A DNA stretch of 64,000 nt, taken from Limnephilus marmoratus (lineage: Eukaryota; Arthropoda; Insecta; Trichoptera; Limnephilidae). Positions 20,391-30,533 of this stretch are shown in pieces; positions within the stretch are counted from its first letter, which is position 1, and each line of letters starts with the position of its first letter. Where the stretch lies: contig OU862927.1 of assembly GCA_917880885.1 (NCBI GenBank), forward strand, positions 33,631,571 through 33,695,570, read 5' to 3'. The translations under genes were made by a program, and so were the position numbers. The notes below the pieces were generated by a model. It worked only from the letters and a program-made list of their open reading frames with translations, was not told the DNA's origin and did not search any database.

Positions 20391-20429
20391 GGTCACCATA
20401 CTAGGCAGCTGCCTGTATCATGGTGACCA
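20391..20429. repeat. Imperfect palindrome
   Basis: GGTCACCATA ... TATCATGGTGACC surrounds GGCAGCTGCC, giving a hairpin of about 16 pairs with small internal loops. Confidence 0.65.
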
Positions 20430-20585
20430 ATGGAGGATAGTTATTTTGAAATGAAGTCTAGTAAGTGTAGGTAAACATATTTAAGTAAAATTATTAAAAA
20501 AATTAGAAAATTGATAGAAATATTTCCAATAACTCACTAATTGCCAAAGTTTCCTGGAAAATAAACACAAATAAGTAAGGTAGCT

Positions 20586-20727
20586 GTTATGTATGTACAT
20601 AAATACACATACATACATACATGCACACATACATACATATATATTACATAAACATGTATTTATGCATACCCACACATACATGTATATTCATATATATACA
20701 CATATACATACACATACATATATACAC
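20586..20727. repeat. CATA/CA microsatellite
   Basis: An impure run of CATACATA, CACATA and TATA words. It produces a spurious Cys/Tyr/Val-rich open frame on the minus strand and a His/Thr-rich one on the plus strand. Confidence 0.85.
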
Positions 20728-20869
20728 TTAAGTTTGATGGCAGAAACAAGTTTAATGTGTAAGAAAGAGCTGCATCATTATTAAGATGAAGAACGTACGT
20801 ATTATCCTTTTTTATGCATTAACGGTACCGTAATCGTGTATCGTCACGATAATAATAAAAGCGCTCAAT

Positions 20870-21208
20870 AGGTACTAGTAGTTACAAAAAAAATATAAAT
20901 AAAATTTGGTCGTTTTAAAAATATGATCGATTTAATCTAGGTGGATGAATGTCTCCGAAGGGTTATGCAGGTAATTGTATTGACAGGCCCGCTACCCGAT
21001 GGCAGATAGCAGATAGCGGCCTGCAACGGTGCACACTGTACGGTCCGCACTGCACATCACTTCCCGGCGCAGTGCCCGATCAGCCCGACCCGGTCCCGCG
21101 CACTGCTCCGGCTCCGGAGACCGGTTCATTTTTTCACCGATCACCGAGGGGAATCATAAGACCTCTTCAATTGCGATGCATCATTTCAATTGGATGTATT
21201 ATGTAATG
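20870..21208. other. GC-rich island, unidentified
   Basis: 20980-21140 is markedly GC-rich for this window (CCCGACCCGGTCCCGCGC type). It is open for 85 codons on the plus strand from 20949, with a Pro/Thr/Ser-rich product lacking a known motif. It might be a host exon or promoter remnant; unproven. Confidence 0.35.
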
Positions 21209-21343
21209 GAAGTGAAAACTTCTTTAGCACCGTTGTGATTTGAACCTCGATGAAACGAAATATAGCCACACTAAAAAAAGACAAACATATACATCTGTAG
21301 GATTTTAGCCTGCGAGTGAATGAGATAAAATAATCGGTCTCCT
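21209..21343. repeat. Repeat E, copy 2 (truncated)
   Basis: GAAGTGAAAACTTCTTTAGC followed by TTTGAACCTCGATGAAACG and GGATTTTAGCCTGCGAGTG, as in 16226-16461. The far end is missing. Confidence 0.65.
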
Positions 21344-21411
21344 CTTTAAAATAAGTCAAACTCATCTCTTTTTAGTATTTCCTGGAATTCCGTACAAACC
21401 TATTTATTATA

Positions 21412-22203
21412 TTAGGTCCTTACATATGCAATCGGCGTTTTGCGGTACTGGCAATTTTGATCTCAAATATCTTCTCTTTGGTTAGGAATTCCAAATTCAA
21501 ATTTATACAGCTATTTGCTCATGTATTTGTGTTTCGAAAATTATAATTCATTTGTTTTTTCCTTAATTGTTTTTTTTTCTTTGCGTCACTTAGTTTACAA
21601 AATGGAAAACTTGAAATATCGTGTTATTTACGAGTACGAGTTCCACCGTGGCACCAGTGCTGCAGAAACGGCTCGAAGGATTAATGATGTGTATGGCGAC
21701 GGTGCCGAAAAAGAAAACACGGTAGTATTTTTTTTTGTGTCGTTCACTATAGCTTTCTTAAATCTGGCCAGACGATTACGGCAGATGTCTTTTGTCAGCA
21801 ACTGCAAACCATGATGGATCGCTCTAGGCCACTGCTTCATTACAATGCTCAACGCTAGACCACACACTGCACAACAGACGGCTACCAAATTAGAGGAGCT
21901 TCAATTGGACATCCACCGTACTCTCCGGACCTTGCTCCAACAGATTACCATTTTTTTCGAAGTTTGGATAACTTCTTGCAAGGGAAAAAATTCAACTCCG
22001 ATGGGGCAGTCCAAACCGCCTTCAAAGATTTTGTTGATTCCCGTCCGAATGGTTTTTTTAAATAATGGGATCGATGAACTACCTATGAGATGGCAAAAGT
22101 GCATAGATAGCAATGGTACATACTTTGATTAAATGAATATATTATATTTTTTAAAAAATCGACTTTATGTTCCTCTCATACAATTTCATATGGAAGGTCC
22201 TAA
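21412..22203 (+). mobile_element. mariner element, deleted copy 1
   Basis: The ends TTAGGTCCTTACATATG and, inverted, TTAGGACCTTCCATATG are flanked by TA (21410-21411; 22204-22205). At 792 bp it has lost roughly 40% of a full element. Confidence 0.85.
21602..22132 (+). pseudogene. mariner transposase remnant, copy 1
   Basis: Begins MENLKYRVIYEYEFHRG and continues SAAETARRINDVYGDGA, the first helix-turn-helix half. It jumps at about 21700 to the catalytic end, read across frames as SGQTITADVFCQQLQ, NARPHTAQQTATKLEEL, HHPPYSPDLAP-like and NGIDELPMRWQKCIDSNG. The N in NARPHT stands just after the position of the second catalytic Asp, which reads as N-terminal Tyr/Ala through mutation. The linker and first Asp are deleted. 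The 3' end resembles the irritans/cecropia-type mariners. Several frame changes; inactive. Confidence 0.75.
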
Positions 22204-22205
22204 TA

Positions 22206-22745
22206 ATTGGATACGGTTCTCAGTAGAACCTCAGTAGATTCATCGTCGTTTAAAGCATGTTTATGGTGACGATGCTGTTGATAGGTCTACTGTAAATTGA
22301 TGGGTAGTAAAATTTCATGATTGTGAGTCTGGAAAAGCATTCAATGTTGATGAAACACGCAGCGGACGTCCGATCATTGATACAGATGGTAAACAATCCA
22401 AACTCGTCCCCAATTTGATACAAAATGACCGGCGAATCACTCAACATCACAATCCATTTTGAAATATCCAAGGAACGTGTCGACTTCATTGTTGAACAAT
22501 CAGGATACCGTAAAATCTGTGGACAATTGGTATCACGCCGTTTCGCAGACGAGAACAAACAACGTCGATTAGACCCTTTGCAAAACCTGAAGTTTAAACC
22601 GATTCCACACCCTTCTCACTCCCCCGATCTTTCGCCTTGCGATTTCTATTTTTTCTTCTTCTCAAGAGACACCTCAAGGGTAATCATTATACCTCGGATG
22701 ACGAGGTGAAGGCAGCTGTCCTGGATTCGAGAAATATCATAAGAA
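22206..22745 (+). pseudogene. mariner transposase remnant, copy 2
   Basis: It starts directly beside copy 1. KHVYGDDAVDRSTVN, an in-frame stop, then KAFNVDETRSGRPIIDTDG and LIQNDRRITQHH give the HTH domain. ERVDFIVEQSGYRK follows in another frame. It ends with HPSHSPDLSPCDFYFF (third Asp region) and DDEVKAAVLDS. The central catalytic part is deleted. It belongs to a different lineage from copy 1, closer to the D(L/A)PCDFFLF type. No terminal repeats found. Confidence 0.7.
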
Positions 22746-23170
22746 TTTTTCAGTTACATAATTTTTTATTTTTTATTTATGAAATTCTATTTTAGTAATT
22801 TGTACATTTAAGTTTAAGATATGCGTTAGCCTTAACGGTGACTATGTTAAAAATAAATATATGATTTTGAAGCTTTAAAAAGGTACTTTAATATACTTTT
22901 TACCCGATCTAGCTATTTGTTTTTGTTCGTATTTTACAAGCATTTGTGTGCAGTACTTTTCAGCCTTCCCTAGTAGATTATGAGAAATCGTCTTTCCAAA
23001 CATTGACACCTCGTATCTGAGGTGACGATATGTAAAAATCGCCGGTCTTGAAAACATAAATTCATATTTTTTCTCAGTTTCTTTTATTACAGTTGCCTCA
23101 AAGACTCAAGGTCTGTAAGTATATCCTCCAATTCGTATTAAATATGTAATTGTAAGACCAGTACCTACCT
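22746..23170. other. Unassigned sequence
   Basis: AT-rich. A 60-codon open frame on the minus strand (22875-23057) shows no motif. Confidence 0.35.
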
Positions 23171-23470
23171 ACTACGTATCATTCTTCCACGGAACCACAT
23201 TCACAGCGGTTGCGGTAGGTACCCAACACAATAACAACCAACGGGCAACAGTGAACAGGTGAAGCGTCGGCAAACGTCCACTCAACCGGGAAGCGGCCGG
23301 TCCGTTAGGACAAGGGATCTTCCGGTATCGGGTAGGTACCCACTCACTGCTCACTGGACCACTGGAAACTTGCCTGGTCGAGCCCTAGCCGCTCGTATCT
23401 AGAAACTCGAAAGGCGAGTAGGTACTATACGAAAGTACGAGTAGGTACTAGGTGCCGCTCAAAGACGATG
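23171..23470. repeat. GC-richer segment with GGTACC words
   Basis: CCTAGCCGCTCGTATCTAGA and GCGAGTAGGTACT (23385-23460) are echoed by CCTAGCTCCTCGTATCTCGA and GCAAGTCGGTACC (24529-24575). This is therefore a dispersed repeat of unknown class rather than a unique gene fragment. Confidence 0.45.
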
Positions 23471-23479
23471 CTTTGCAAA

Positions 23480-23925
23480 AACTTGAATTTTGTATGAAAT
23501 TTAATAATTTTTTAAATATAAAAATTTTGCACGCAAACTTAAAAAAGTTTTAAAAATGGCTCACCTTTTGTTTTTCCTAACTAAAATTACTGATAAAGAA
23601 AAAATTAAAACACATACGTTTTTAATTAGAAAAATGTATTATAAACTTTATTGTTACCTCACTTTTTTGTCGTTTCATGTGAAAATAATTACTAAAATAA
23701 TTCTAAATTTTTTTTTTTTAAATTGAGATTCGAAACTTTGGTTTCATAAAGGTGCATATTTAACATTTTAATGATTATTTTTTAATTTGAATGTAAAGCA
23801 TGGTGTTTTCTCTTTCTAATACCGTTTAGATCATGTTTTTCACTATGATACTAAGGGAGATACAGCGATTTATATGAGACCTCCGTCAGCTGGTACAAAT
23901 TTGATCTATGATTAGACAGGTTTTA
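23480..23925 (-). repeat. Repeat A, inverted copy
   Basis: The reverse complement of the 1661-2160 blocks: GGTGTTTTCTCTTTCTAATACC and GGGAGATACAGCG are inverse matches to GGTGTTAGAAAGAGAAAACA and CGTTGTATCTCCC. Confidence 0.65.
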
Positions 23926-24036
23926 CCCAAATATTGTTTGTACAACGTCTAGAAAAAGTACCAGGTTTGTGAAAATGCTCTGTAATGCCAAATCTCCAAA
24001 TTTTTTGAATTTGGCTTTGTTGAAAATAATGGATTA

Positions 24037-24374
24037 AATTTGGAAGGCGGGAATGGGCACCGCCGTCTCGGGAACCATCTATTTGATAACCAACATACTT
24101 CCATAGGTCACCCCAAGTGGTTCGCTACGTTTAGAGACTTTGCAGAGGTGCCCTGGTTCAAAAGGTGAAATCTTGGCGGTGGGGGTGTCTGTCCACCTAC
24201 TTTTTTTTACATTAACTACACACAGTAGGGCCCGAGGAAAATAATTCCTACGTCATCCCCAAAGATCGTATAATAATAATTTCTTTCGGGGCCTATGTCA
24301 TCCCCAAAGATCGTATAGACCCTTGGGAAAATTATTTTCCTTAGGACCTCCTTCGTGGAGCTAATGTAAAAAAA
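24037..24374 (+). mobile_element. SINE-1 copy with duplicated tail
   Basis: Starts AATTTGGAAGGCGGGAATGG and ends GTGGAGCTAATG plus A run. The tail segment GTCATCCCCAAAGATCGTAT occurs twice (24252-24271 and 24297-24316), an internal duplication of about 45 bp. Confidence 0.75.
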
Positions 24375-24884
24375 GTGTTTCAAATTGTTTTATTAAAATA
24401 TAAAAACATTTTAGTTTCAGGGAATAAAAAAGAAATGCTTTTGGCGTTTTTTTTGTTCTATGATCTTCTGGAAACAAGAAGGTATCACCTGCCTACTCAC
24501 TGACTTATTTACTTGCTTGGTTTGGAACCTAGCTCCTCGTATCTCGAAATTTGAACGGCAAGTCGGTACCTGCTGGATACCACCGCTTTAAAACATGTTG
24601 TATTGTTGTACGGGACGAGGGACGAGGGACTGGGTAAAATGAGGCAGGTAAGTATTGTATATGTACCTGTTCGGGAATTCGTAAAATTGGGTTACGCATT
24701 CGTGTTGGCGCGGCGTTCTTTTAACATCGTGAAAATTATTTATTTATTTATTGATTTATTGTGAAAAACAGTATAATCCATTTACATTTCACAAATAACA
24801 GTTTATAAATTACAGTTTATAATAAGTAAGTATATATATTTATTTGCATGGGTAATTACATCAATACTCCGACGACCTCGACCT
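24375..24884. other. Unassigned sequence
   Basis: Contains the 24529-24575 echo of 23385-23460 and a TTTA-rich run at 24737-24760. Nothing else seen. Confidence 0.4.
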
Positions 24885-25318
24885 CCGTAGACGACCTCCG
24901 TAGTCCAGTGGCTAAGACTCTTGACTCACATTCCGGAGGTCGCGGGTTCGAACCCGGCATGCGCAAATAAATTTTATTTGATTAATTTGTGTTATTTCAC
25001 AATTAATTTATTTAAAATAATAATAATATATAGTATATTTGCGGATGTTCCAGAGTGGAAGATACTATTAGTATCGCCCTGGTGTAAGACCACCATTCAG
25101 AATTGAAACGTTGCTTGAAAATGGCTTTAGCCGTGTTTAGTGACCAGATCTGAATAGCCAGGTACTTTCCCACCTTCCTCTTCCCTATCTCCTTACCCTC
25201 CCCACTACCCTTAGCCTCACAACATACCCCAATTGGGGATGTCTATGTCTCACTGGCTCCAGACGGGAGCAGTTGAGATTCTTGTGCGGTATTCACTGTA
25301 AAAAAAAAAAAAAAAAAA
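24885..25318 (+). mobile_element. SINE-2, full-length tRNA-headed SINE
   Basis: The head 24893-24962 looks like a tRNA: A box TAGTCCAGTGG at 24901-24911 and B box GGTTCGAACC at 24945-24954, with 34 bp between them. An AT-rich linker follows, then a conserved body (GATACTATTAGTATCGCCCTG, GAAACGTTGCTTGAAAATGG, CCCCAATTGGGGATG). It ends GGAGCAGTTGAGATTCTTG..TATTC and 19 A residues. Other copies are at 7930-8800 (minus), 41090-41455 and 42776-43045 (minus). Pol III transcription from the A/B boxes is the expected mode. Confidence 0.85.
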
Positions 25319-25328
25319 TACTATCTGA

Positions 25329-25535
25329 TTAGCCAGATTTGGTAAATAGTATGCTTATTGCTGTCTTAAATTCTCTTTGGTTCAAATTAAAAATGTCAAT
25401 CACAGAAGAAATGTGATTTAACAAAGTAGTTATTCTCCCCAAAGGCATGATCATTGGTAGGTTGGTCCTGCCCCTTGGAAAAATAAATAATCTGTGCTGT
25501 CTAGCTCTGATGAAATTATCAGGGACATATATGTT
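25329..25535 (-). pseudogene. LINE ORF2 C-terminal fragment
   Basis: An open minus-strand frame without a start codon: about 68 codons to a TAA at 25331-25329. Blocks are NIYVPDNFIRARQHRLFIFP, RTNLPMIMPLGRITTLLN and IDIFNLNQREFKTAI. The arrangement R-T-N-x-x ... PLGRI ... IDIF ... FK is characteristic of the extreme C-termini of insect non-LTR retrotransposon ORF2 proteins. No reverse-transcriptase motif remains. It directly abuts the SINE-2 poly(A). Confidence 0.6.
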
Positions 25536-25769
25536 TTAATCACGGACAATACAATTTATTCAGTAAACGGGAATGTCCAAAGCGGTGTTCGGAGAGAGAA
25601 GAAATAGGTACCTATTTCATAAATAGTTATATAGAACACAGGCACAAGAGCTCATTGTTTTTAAAGTACGTAGATATTATATATAAATAAAACTGGCGGG
25701 CTGTACTATAGTCACTTTTGAAATTCGTTCTACGGAAGAAATAGGAAAATAGATGTCCTAGAGTAAGTA
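25536..25769. other. Unassigned sequence
   Basis: Possibly upstream, frame-shifted LINE sequence. No motif seen. Confidence 0.3.
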
Positions 25770-26481
25770 GAGTCTGTCAATTAAGAGTAGAAAATAATAA
25801 AAATGGAACTACTAAATTTGTACGCTGGTAACACTAAATTAACTGTCAAATATTCTTTCAAATCGCAATGACACTGAATGTATAAAACACTGTAAGTAAC
25901 ATTTAAAAAAACACTACTGTTCTTAGAAAAAAAAAAATTATTCGAAGAAGCACTGTTGTTAAGGTACCTAGTAAATTTGATTAAATTGTGTTTTATAAAG
26001 TGATTTGCTTTCATTTAATATAACATAAATTTGAATTTAACATTAGGTAAAAAGGAAGAATCACTAAAATGGTGATTAGTTACTACTTACTAATTACTAC
26101 TTTTAGGTCTGAAGAGTTAAATATATTCAGATCTAAAATTAGAGACATGATCTAAAACCCGGGCAACGCTGGGTACTTAAGCTAGTATTAAATATATGTG
26201 AGCAATTAATAACTGTGGTTTTTATTTTACTATAATATTATTATTCCTCATTGTAAATAAAAATTGCAAAGGTATAATATATCTATATGCAATTCTAATT
26301 TTGAGAGTAGGTATCGAAATTGCAATAAAAAAATATTTTTCCCACTTATATGTGTTTTTGATTTTTTACAAAAAATGTAGGTTACACAGCTTTAGATTGC
26401 CACCACGTGTGGTATTTTTAGTATTGCCATTTGATCAACAGTGGCGCCCTCATATGTTTTCTACTCTTATTTGACAGACTG
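25770..26481. mobile_element. Tc1/mariner-type MITE, 712 bp
   Basis: The ends GAGTCTGTCAATTAAGAGTA and, inverted, CAGTCTGTCAAATAAGAGTA continue for 25 bp. TA flanks both sides (25768-25769; 26482-26483). No transposase. It contains a Helitron-like 3' end at 26152-26185. Confidence 0.8.
26152..26185 (+). mobile_element. Helitron 3' end
   Basis: CCCGGGCAACGCTGGG hairpin, then TACTTAAGCTAG followed by T. This matches the usual hairpin-plus-CTAG terminus. The 5' end was not found. Confidence 0.5.
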
Positions 26482-26559
26482 TAGGTATTTGATTTTCCCT
26501 TTTCAAATATCCAGTGTTGCATTGCAAGCATTGTATAATTAGTGGCGATCGCTCGAATT

Positions 26560-26813
26560 GCATTACGTAGTGTGCGCATAGATCTTTTAAACTACGAAAC
26601 AGATTTTCATGCGGTTTTCATCAATAGATAGAGTGATTCAAGGGGAAGGTTTATATGTATAATACATGCTTATTATAGTAGAGAAAAGCCGAGAAATTCA
26701 AATATTCAATTCAGGCAGCGGGCAGCTGGCAAGCGGGTGGTGTGGATTTTATAAAGGTTGGGTAATGGCGTTGTGTTTCGTTAGCTACAGCAACGTGTGG
26801 CCGGGTCTGCTAG
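26560..26813 (+). mobile_element. Helitron copy, 5' truncated
   Basis: From ACTACGAAACAGATTTTCATG to GTGTGGCCGGGTCTGCTAG (CTAG at 26810-26813, then T). Very close to 11150-11391, so the two share a source. Confidence 0.75.
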
Positions 26814-27020
26814 TATATAAATAAAATAATTATATATTTCCCCTGCGAAGTCTTAAACCCGCAATCTTTGGATACAGGACCGATGAGATCACCTCTCCAC
26901 AGTGGAGGCCTTCAAAATAATAATATTAGGGGGTTTTTTCACCATCTTCCTGATAGCTTATCCATATTATGTTGACGAAAATTAATAAATGAACAAATAA
27001 ATACTCGCAACACGTAAAAA
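26814..27020. other. Unassigned, with a weak tRNA-like box
   Basis: On the minus strand, ATTGCGGGTTTAAGACTTCG at about 26865-26846 resembles a degenerate B box. No complete tRNA fold. Confidence 0.3.
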
Positions 27021-27024
27021 AACT

Positions 27025-27220
27025 CGACTATCTCGTATATAATCAGTATAATCACTAGTATCTAGTCGACTATCTCGTATATAATCACTAGTATCTAGTC
27101 GACTATCTCGTATATAATCACTAGTATCTAGTCGACTATCTCGTATATAATCACTAGTATCTAGTCGACTATCTCGTATATAATCACTAGTATCTAGTCG
27201 ACTATCTCGTATATAATCAC
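27025..27220. repeat. 33-bp minisatellite, 6 copies
   Basis: CGACTATCTCG begins at 27025, 27067, 27100, 27133, 27166 and 27199. Spacing is 33 bp except for the first unit, which is 42 bp because of a 9-bp insert. The units contain ACTAGT and GTCGAC palindromes. Since 33 is a multiple of three, the minus strand stays open and reads an 11-residue repeat (DYIRDSRLDTS). The flanks give no sign that it is a gene. Confidence 0.95.
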
Positions 27221-27573
27221 TATTCATAGGTACCGAATAGTAAACTCAGACTTTTAAAATAAATAATAAATCGTGTTTAATCAAAACTGTACGTTATTGT
27301 ACGGATAATCTACGAGAAGGATGGTGAAATACCCCCTTAGTATGATTTTAATAACATCTTGATGAACCTCGAATTGTGCTTTGGAGGGTTTTAATCTTGA
27401 CCACTCGTTGATGTTTTGAAGTTTTGTCACGTCAGTTTTGCTTGCAAAATATTGTATCAATGCTTTATTGATTAAACTATGTTTCGGATTCATTAGTGGT
27501 GTACCTACTGACAGTCATGCTTATTAGTAGCAAGAGAGCATGCTACTAATGAGCAAATGCTACCTAGTAGCTT
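27221..27573. other. Unassigned, with an inverted GCATGCTACTAAT word
   Basis: A 70-codon minus-strand frame (27281-27493) has no motif. ATGCTTATTAGTAGCA and GCATGCTACTAATGAGC at 27516-27556 form a small hairpin. Confidence 0.35.
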
Positions 27574-28245
27574 GTGTGTCAATCTCTCTACATTGCGCAA
27601 AAACTAATAATAAAAATAATATTAAAAAAATCATTTCTATATCCATCTGAACTCATATTCAAAGAATTTAAAGTCAGAAAATTAAATACTCTCTTCCTGT
27701 GTCATTCAACCTTACAAGTTTACAAAGAGGATATCCTAAACAAAACCATACCTTTCAAAAACACAGTAAATCTCAGGCAAAAATACATGTTACCAATTCC
27801 CATTTGTAAAAAAACTTTGGGTCAACAAAACTACAAATACTTGGGAACAAATTTCTTTAATAAATTACCAGAAAATATAAGATCCCTTAAGGACAGTTTC
27901 AAAAATTTCAAAACACAATTAAAAAAATATACTGAAAACCTTAACTAAAAAAAAATAATAATAAATAAAAAATTAAAAAAATGTACACATATATACACAT
28001 AAGTTTCTCTTGTTCTTTATATAAACTAAATTTCAAAAAAATAAAATCAAAATAACCTAACAAATAATACTTCCTCCCGTATACACAAGCATCTGCTTAT
28101 TATGGGAGAATATTTAAAAAAAATATGTATATTTGTATTTAATAATTGTATTAAGTTTTATTTTTTATATACTTTCATTATATTTATGTATCTATTGTAT
28201 GTACTGTACCAAAAAATAAAAAATTTTCAATAAAAAAATTAAAAA
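27574..28245 (+). mobile_element. LINE 3' end (C-terminal ORF2 plus UTR)
   Basis: A 124-codon open frame (27574-27948) contains QKLIIKIILKKSFLYPSELI, FKEFKVRKLNTLFL and KYLGTNFFNKLPENIRSLKD. This is the post-RT C-terminal region of Jockey/CR1-like elements. A related fragment at 62555-62927 shares IIKVILKK and YLGIKFFNNLPIEIKKTKD. The UTR is A-rich and ends in AATAAAAAATTTTC and A runs near 28245. Reverse transcriptase is missing. Confidence 0.65.
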
Positions 28246-28474
28246 AAATATGCTGGTATTAGGACGCTCAAACGAGAATACTACTGGATTCGCGAGTGGA
28301 AGGGAAGTATTCTAAACATATTATGTGAACAGGCTAGCTTACGTGCTTGCCCATTTCGATCATTTATCAGTCAGAACCCAAATCGATATAAATTTATTTT
28401 TTCTTTCGCCAAAAGTTTATTAAGAAATTTCGTTGCAAGCAATAAGATTATTGTGTTGACTTCTTTGCGGATGT

Positions 28475-28641
28475 AACTGTCTCTATTATGTCGTTGTTAC
28501 TTTTGGAGTCACTGTGTAACTGTCTCTATTATGTCGTTGTTACTTTTGGAGTCACTGTGTAACTGTCTCTATTATGTCGTTGTTACTTTTGGAGTCACTG
28601 TGTAACTGTCTCTATTATGTCGTTGTTACTTTTGGAGTCGG
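28475..28641. repeat. 43-bp tandem repeat, 4 copies
   Basis: The unit TGTAACTGTCTCTATTATGT..GGAGTCACTG repeats with 43-bp periodicity. The last copy changes to GGAGTCGGTG. Confidence 0.95.
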
Positions 28642-28860
28642 TGTCAATCAAGGTAGGTTTGTAACTACATACATAATTATAGGTGAGATGTGCTTGTGTC
28701 GCACAAGCGACTTGACGAGGCGAGAGGCGAGAGCGGGGCCGCGGCGGCGGCGCGGGGAGCTGTCAAGTGAACGCGCCGGGCCGGGTACCTTCGCTGTCAC
28801 CGACTCCAAAAATAACAATCGTACCTACATATTGATGATTAGAAAAAGTAAGTTGATTAT
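28642..28860. other. GC-rich island bounded by inverted repeat
   Basis: 28710-28790 is about three-quarters G+C (GGGGCCGCGGCGGCGGCGCG) in an AT-rich setting. GTTACTTTTGGAGTCGGTG (28624-28642) is mirrored by CACCGACTCCAAAAATAAC (28798-28816). A plus-strand frame from 28574 is open for 98 codons across the array and island but has no motif. It could be a CpG-type promoter fragment or part of an element. Confidence 0.5.
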
Positions 28861-29490
28861 GAAGTTGTAGAAGAATGCGGAATTATTTTTTTACTTTTTA
28901 GTGCATTTTTTGAAGCCGTTTTTTTGTTTTGTTAAAATTTTTGTTTATTTTTTTATTTTTAGTGAATCTGAAGTACACTAACTAATTTGTCTGAATATGG
29001 GTAAACCTACTAAACGTGCTGCTCATATGAGACAGACATAATTTGATCATAGCGACGTTAGGGTCAAATTAAGAGATTCGGCCGAGTTTCGTTAATTTGT
29101 CATGGATCCGATAACCAGAACCTAACAAAACTCTCATCAAATTACCCTTGAAGTACATCCTTTCCAATAAAAAAAGAATCATCGAAATCGGTTGGCGTGA
29201 TATTGAGTTATTCGTCCATTTGTCGCGCACATATTTAATGCAAATTTAAGACTTATATGGTTTTACTAAATTATTACTAAATTAAAAAGGGACCACACGG
29301 GAAGCACCAGCTTTCAAATAAATATCGGTTCACCCAGTCAAAAGTTCTGAGGTAACAAACATAAAAAAAAATATTTTAAAAAATACAGTCGAATTGAGAA
29401 CCTCGTCCTTTTTGAAGTCGTTTAAAAATAAATTTAGGAAAAATATATTTTTATTGCAATTTCGATATCTACTGATCCTAAAAGACGTTA
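28861..29490. other. Unassigned AT-rich sequence
   Basis: Nothing recognised. A short segment (29050-29230) has a non-repetitive look but no open frame. Confidence 0.35.
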
Positions 29491-29657
29491 GGGGACGTAC
29501 CCATATACGTGACCAACTTTTTACAATTCCCCCCCCCCCCCTCCCCCCCGCCCCCCCGGTGACCAAAAACCTAAGCAACCCGCCGCTCGTTTGTACCAAA
29601 CGTGGTATTTTGAAGACCCCCCCCCCCGAACAGGTCACGTAAAATGGGTACGTTCCC
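29491..29657. mobile_element. MITE, sister of 16512-16676
   Basis: The ends GGGGACGTACCCATATACGT and, inverted, GGGAACGTACCCATTTTACG are diverged. The flanks are TTA (29488-29490) and GTA (29658-29660), the latter probably a mutated duplication. It has the same two C tracts and CCTAAGCAACCCGCCGCTC core. Confidence 0.85.
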
Positions 29658-30433
29658 GTATATACTGTAGACGCGGGGTAGAAATATCAAAGTGGGAAGC
29701 CAAAAGCAAGGCAATTGCACTGGTCTAGATTTCTAGTACTTTAGTACTAAACTGTCACTCGTCGAGTAAGGTCGTCTTACCAGTAGGAAAATTGCATTTA
29801 AAAAGCGCCTCCTGTGTGATGAAAAAATCTTTCCATTACACGGCGAACAGTAATAAAAGTGAAGAAATAACATTTCATTTATATGTATATATTTTTTTTT
29901 ATTTAATATAATATAATGGTATCAATTACATGTTTATATACAAGAAATAAAGTTTTTCTATTAAAATACATTAAATAATACGTATTACACCCTTTTTAAG
30001 AGCAGAGCTCGAGTTAAAAAGGCGGATAAACGCAGATTAACCACAGTTTAGCAAAGAAAAAATATTTTTTTCTTTTTTTTATATACTAAACAAAAAATAG
30101 ATAATTAACATTAAATAAAAAAAAATATATATATATATTTTTTTTTTAAACTAAATAATAGATAAGAAATACAATTGACTGAAGAGGAGGAGATAAAGAG
30201 AAAGGAAAAAAATAATGAGAGAAAAAGGATATCTAATATTATAATTGAGTTGTTGTGTTGATAAGTTATATAAAAAGAGTTTTTATTGAATTTTTGTATT
30301 TTTTGTAATTTATTTCCAATCTTAATTTCAAGGGTAATTCGTTAAACCATTTAACTCCAATATATTTGTAGAATTGTTGGGCTGTACACACAAATTACTT
30401 ATTATTATCGATTATTATAAGCAACACAATTAA
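29658..30433. other. AT-rich sequence
   Basis: Contains TATATATA and poly-T runs at 30123-30150 and an A/G-rich tract at 30180-30235. No gene seen. Confidence 0.4.
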
Positions 30434-30529
30434 TTACAATTAATCTTTCTCATTGTAACCGCCCTGCACGATCGTAAGAACAATTTTCGACGAAATGTGG
30501 ATTTTCAGCCGCTGGCTGGTTAAACGCTC
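30434..30529 (-). mobile_element. Repeat C stub
   Basis: 96 bp matching, inverted, the first 95 bp of 18036-18755 (ATTAATCTTTCTCATTGTAAC to GGTTAAACGCTC). TTAA follows at 30530-30533. Confidence 0.75.
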
Positions 30530-30533
30530 TTAA

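Larger units (their letters stand above)
19754..20868. mobile_element. Repeat B, long-TIR element (about 1.1 kb)
   Basis: About 50 bp at each end are inverted copies: TGAGCGCTTTTATTGTTACC at the left and, inverted, TTGAGCGCTTTTATTATTATC at the right. They continue through CGTGACGATCCACGATTACG. Internal blocks (TGCAGCTCTTTCTTACAC, CACACGTATAAARAAAATGA, GTACTTTGGAGGAAAC) recur in all copies. The middle is expanded by a T(A/T)TT-rich start, a 38-bp palindrome and a CA/TA microsatellite. No transposase and no clear target duplication, so the superfamily is not assigned. Confidence 0.75.

Noticed and set aside
20949..21206. GC-rich 85-codon frame as a gene
   Set aside because: No motif, no support from neighbours; listed only as an unidentified island.
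27025..27220. CRISPR-like array
   Set aside because: The units are contiguous with no unique spacers, and the genome is eukaryotic.
26982..27227. 81-codon frame with 11-residue repeats
   Set aside because: It is explained by a 33-bp minisatellite whose length is a multiple of three; no start context or flanking coding sequence.
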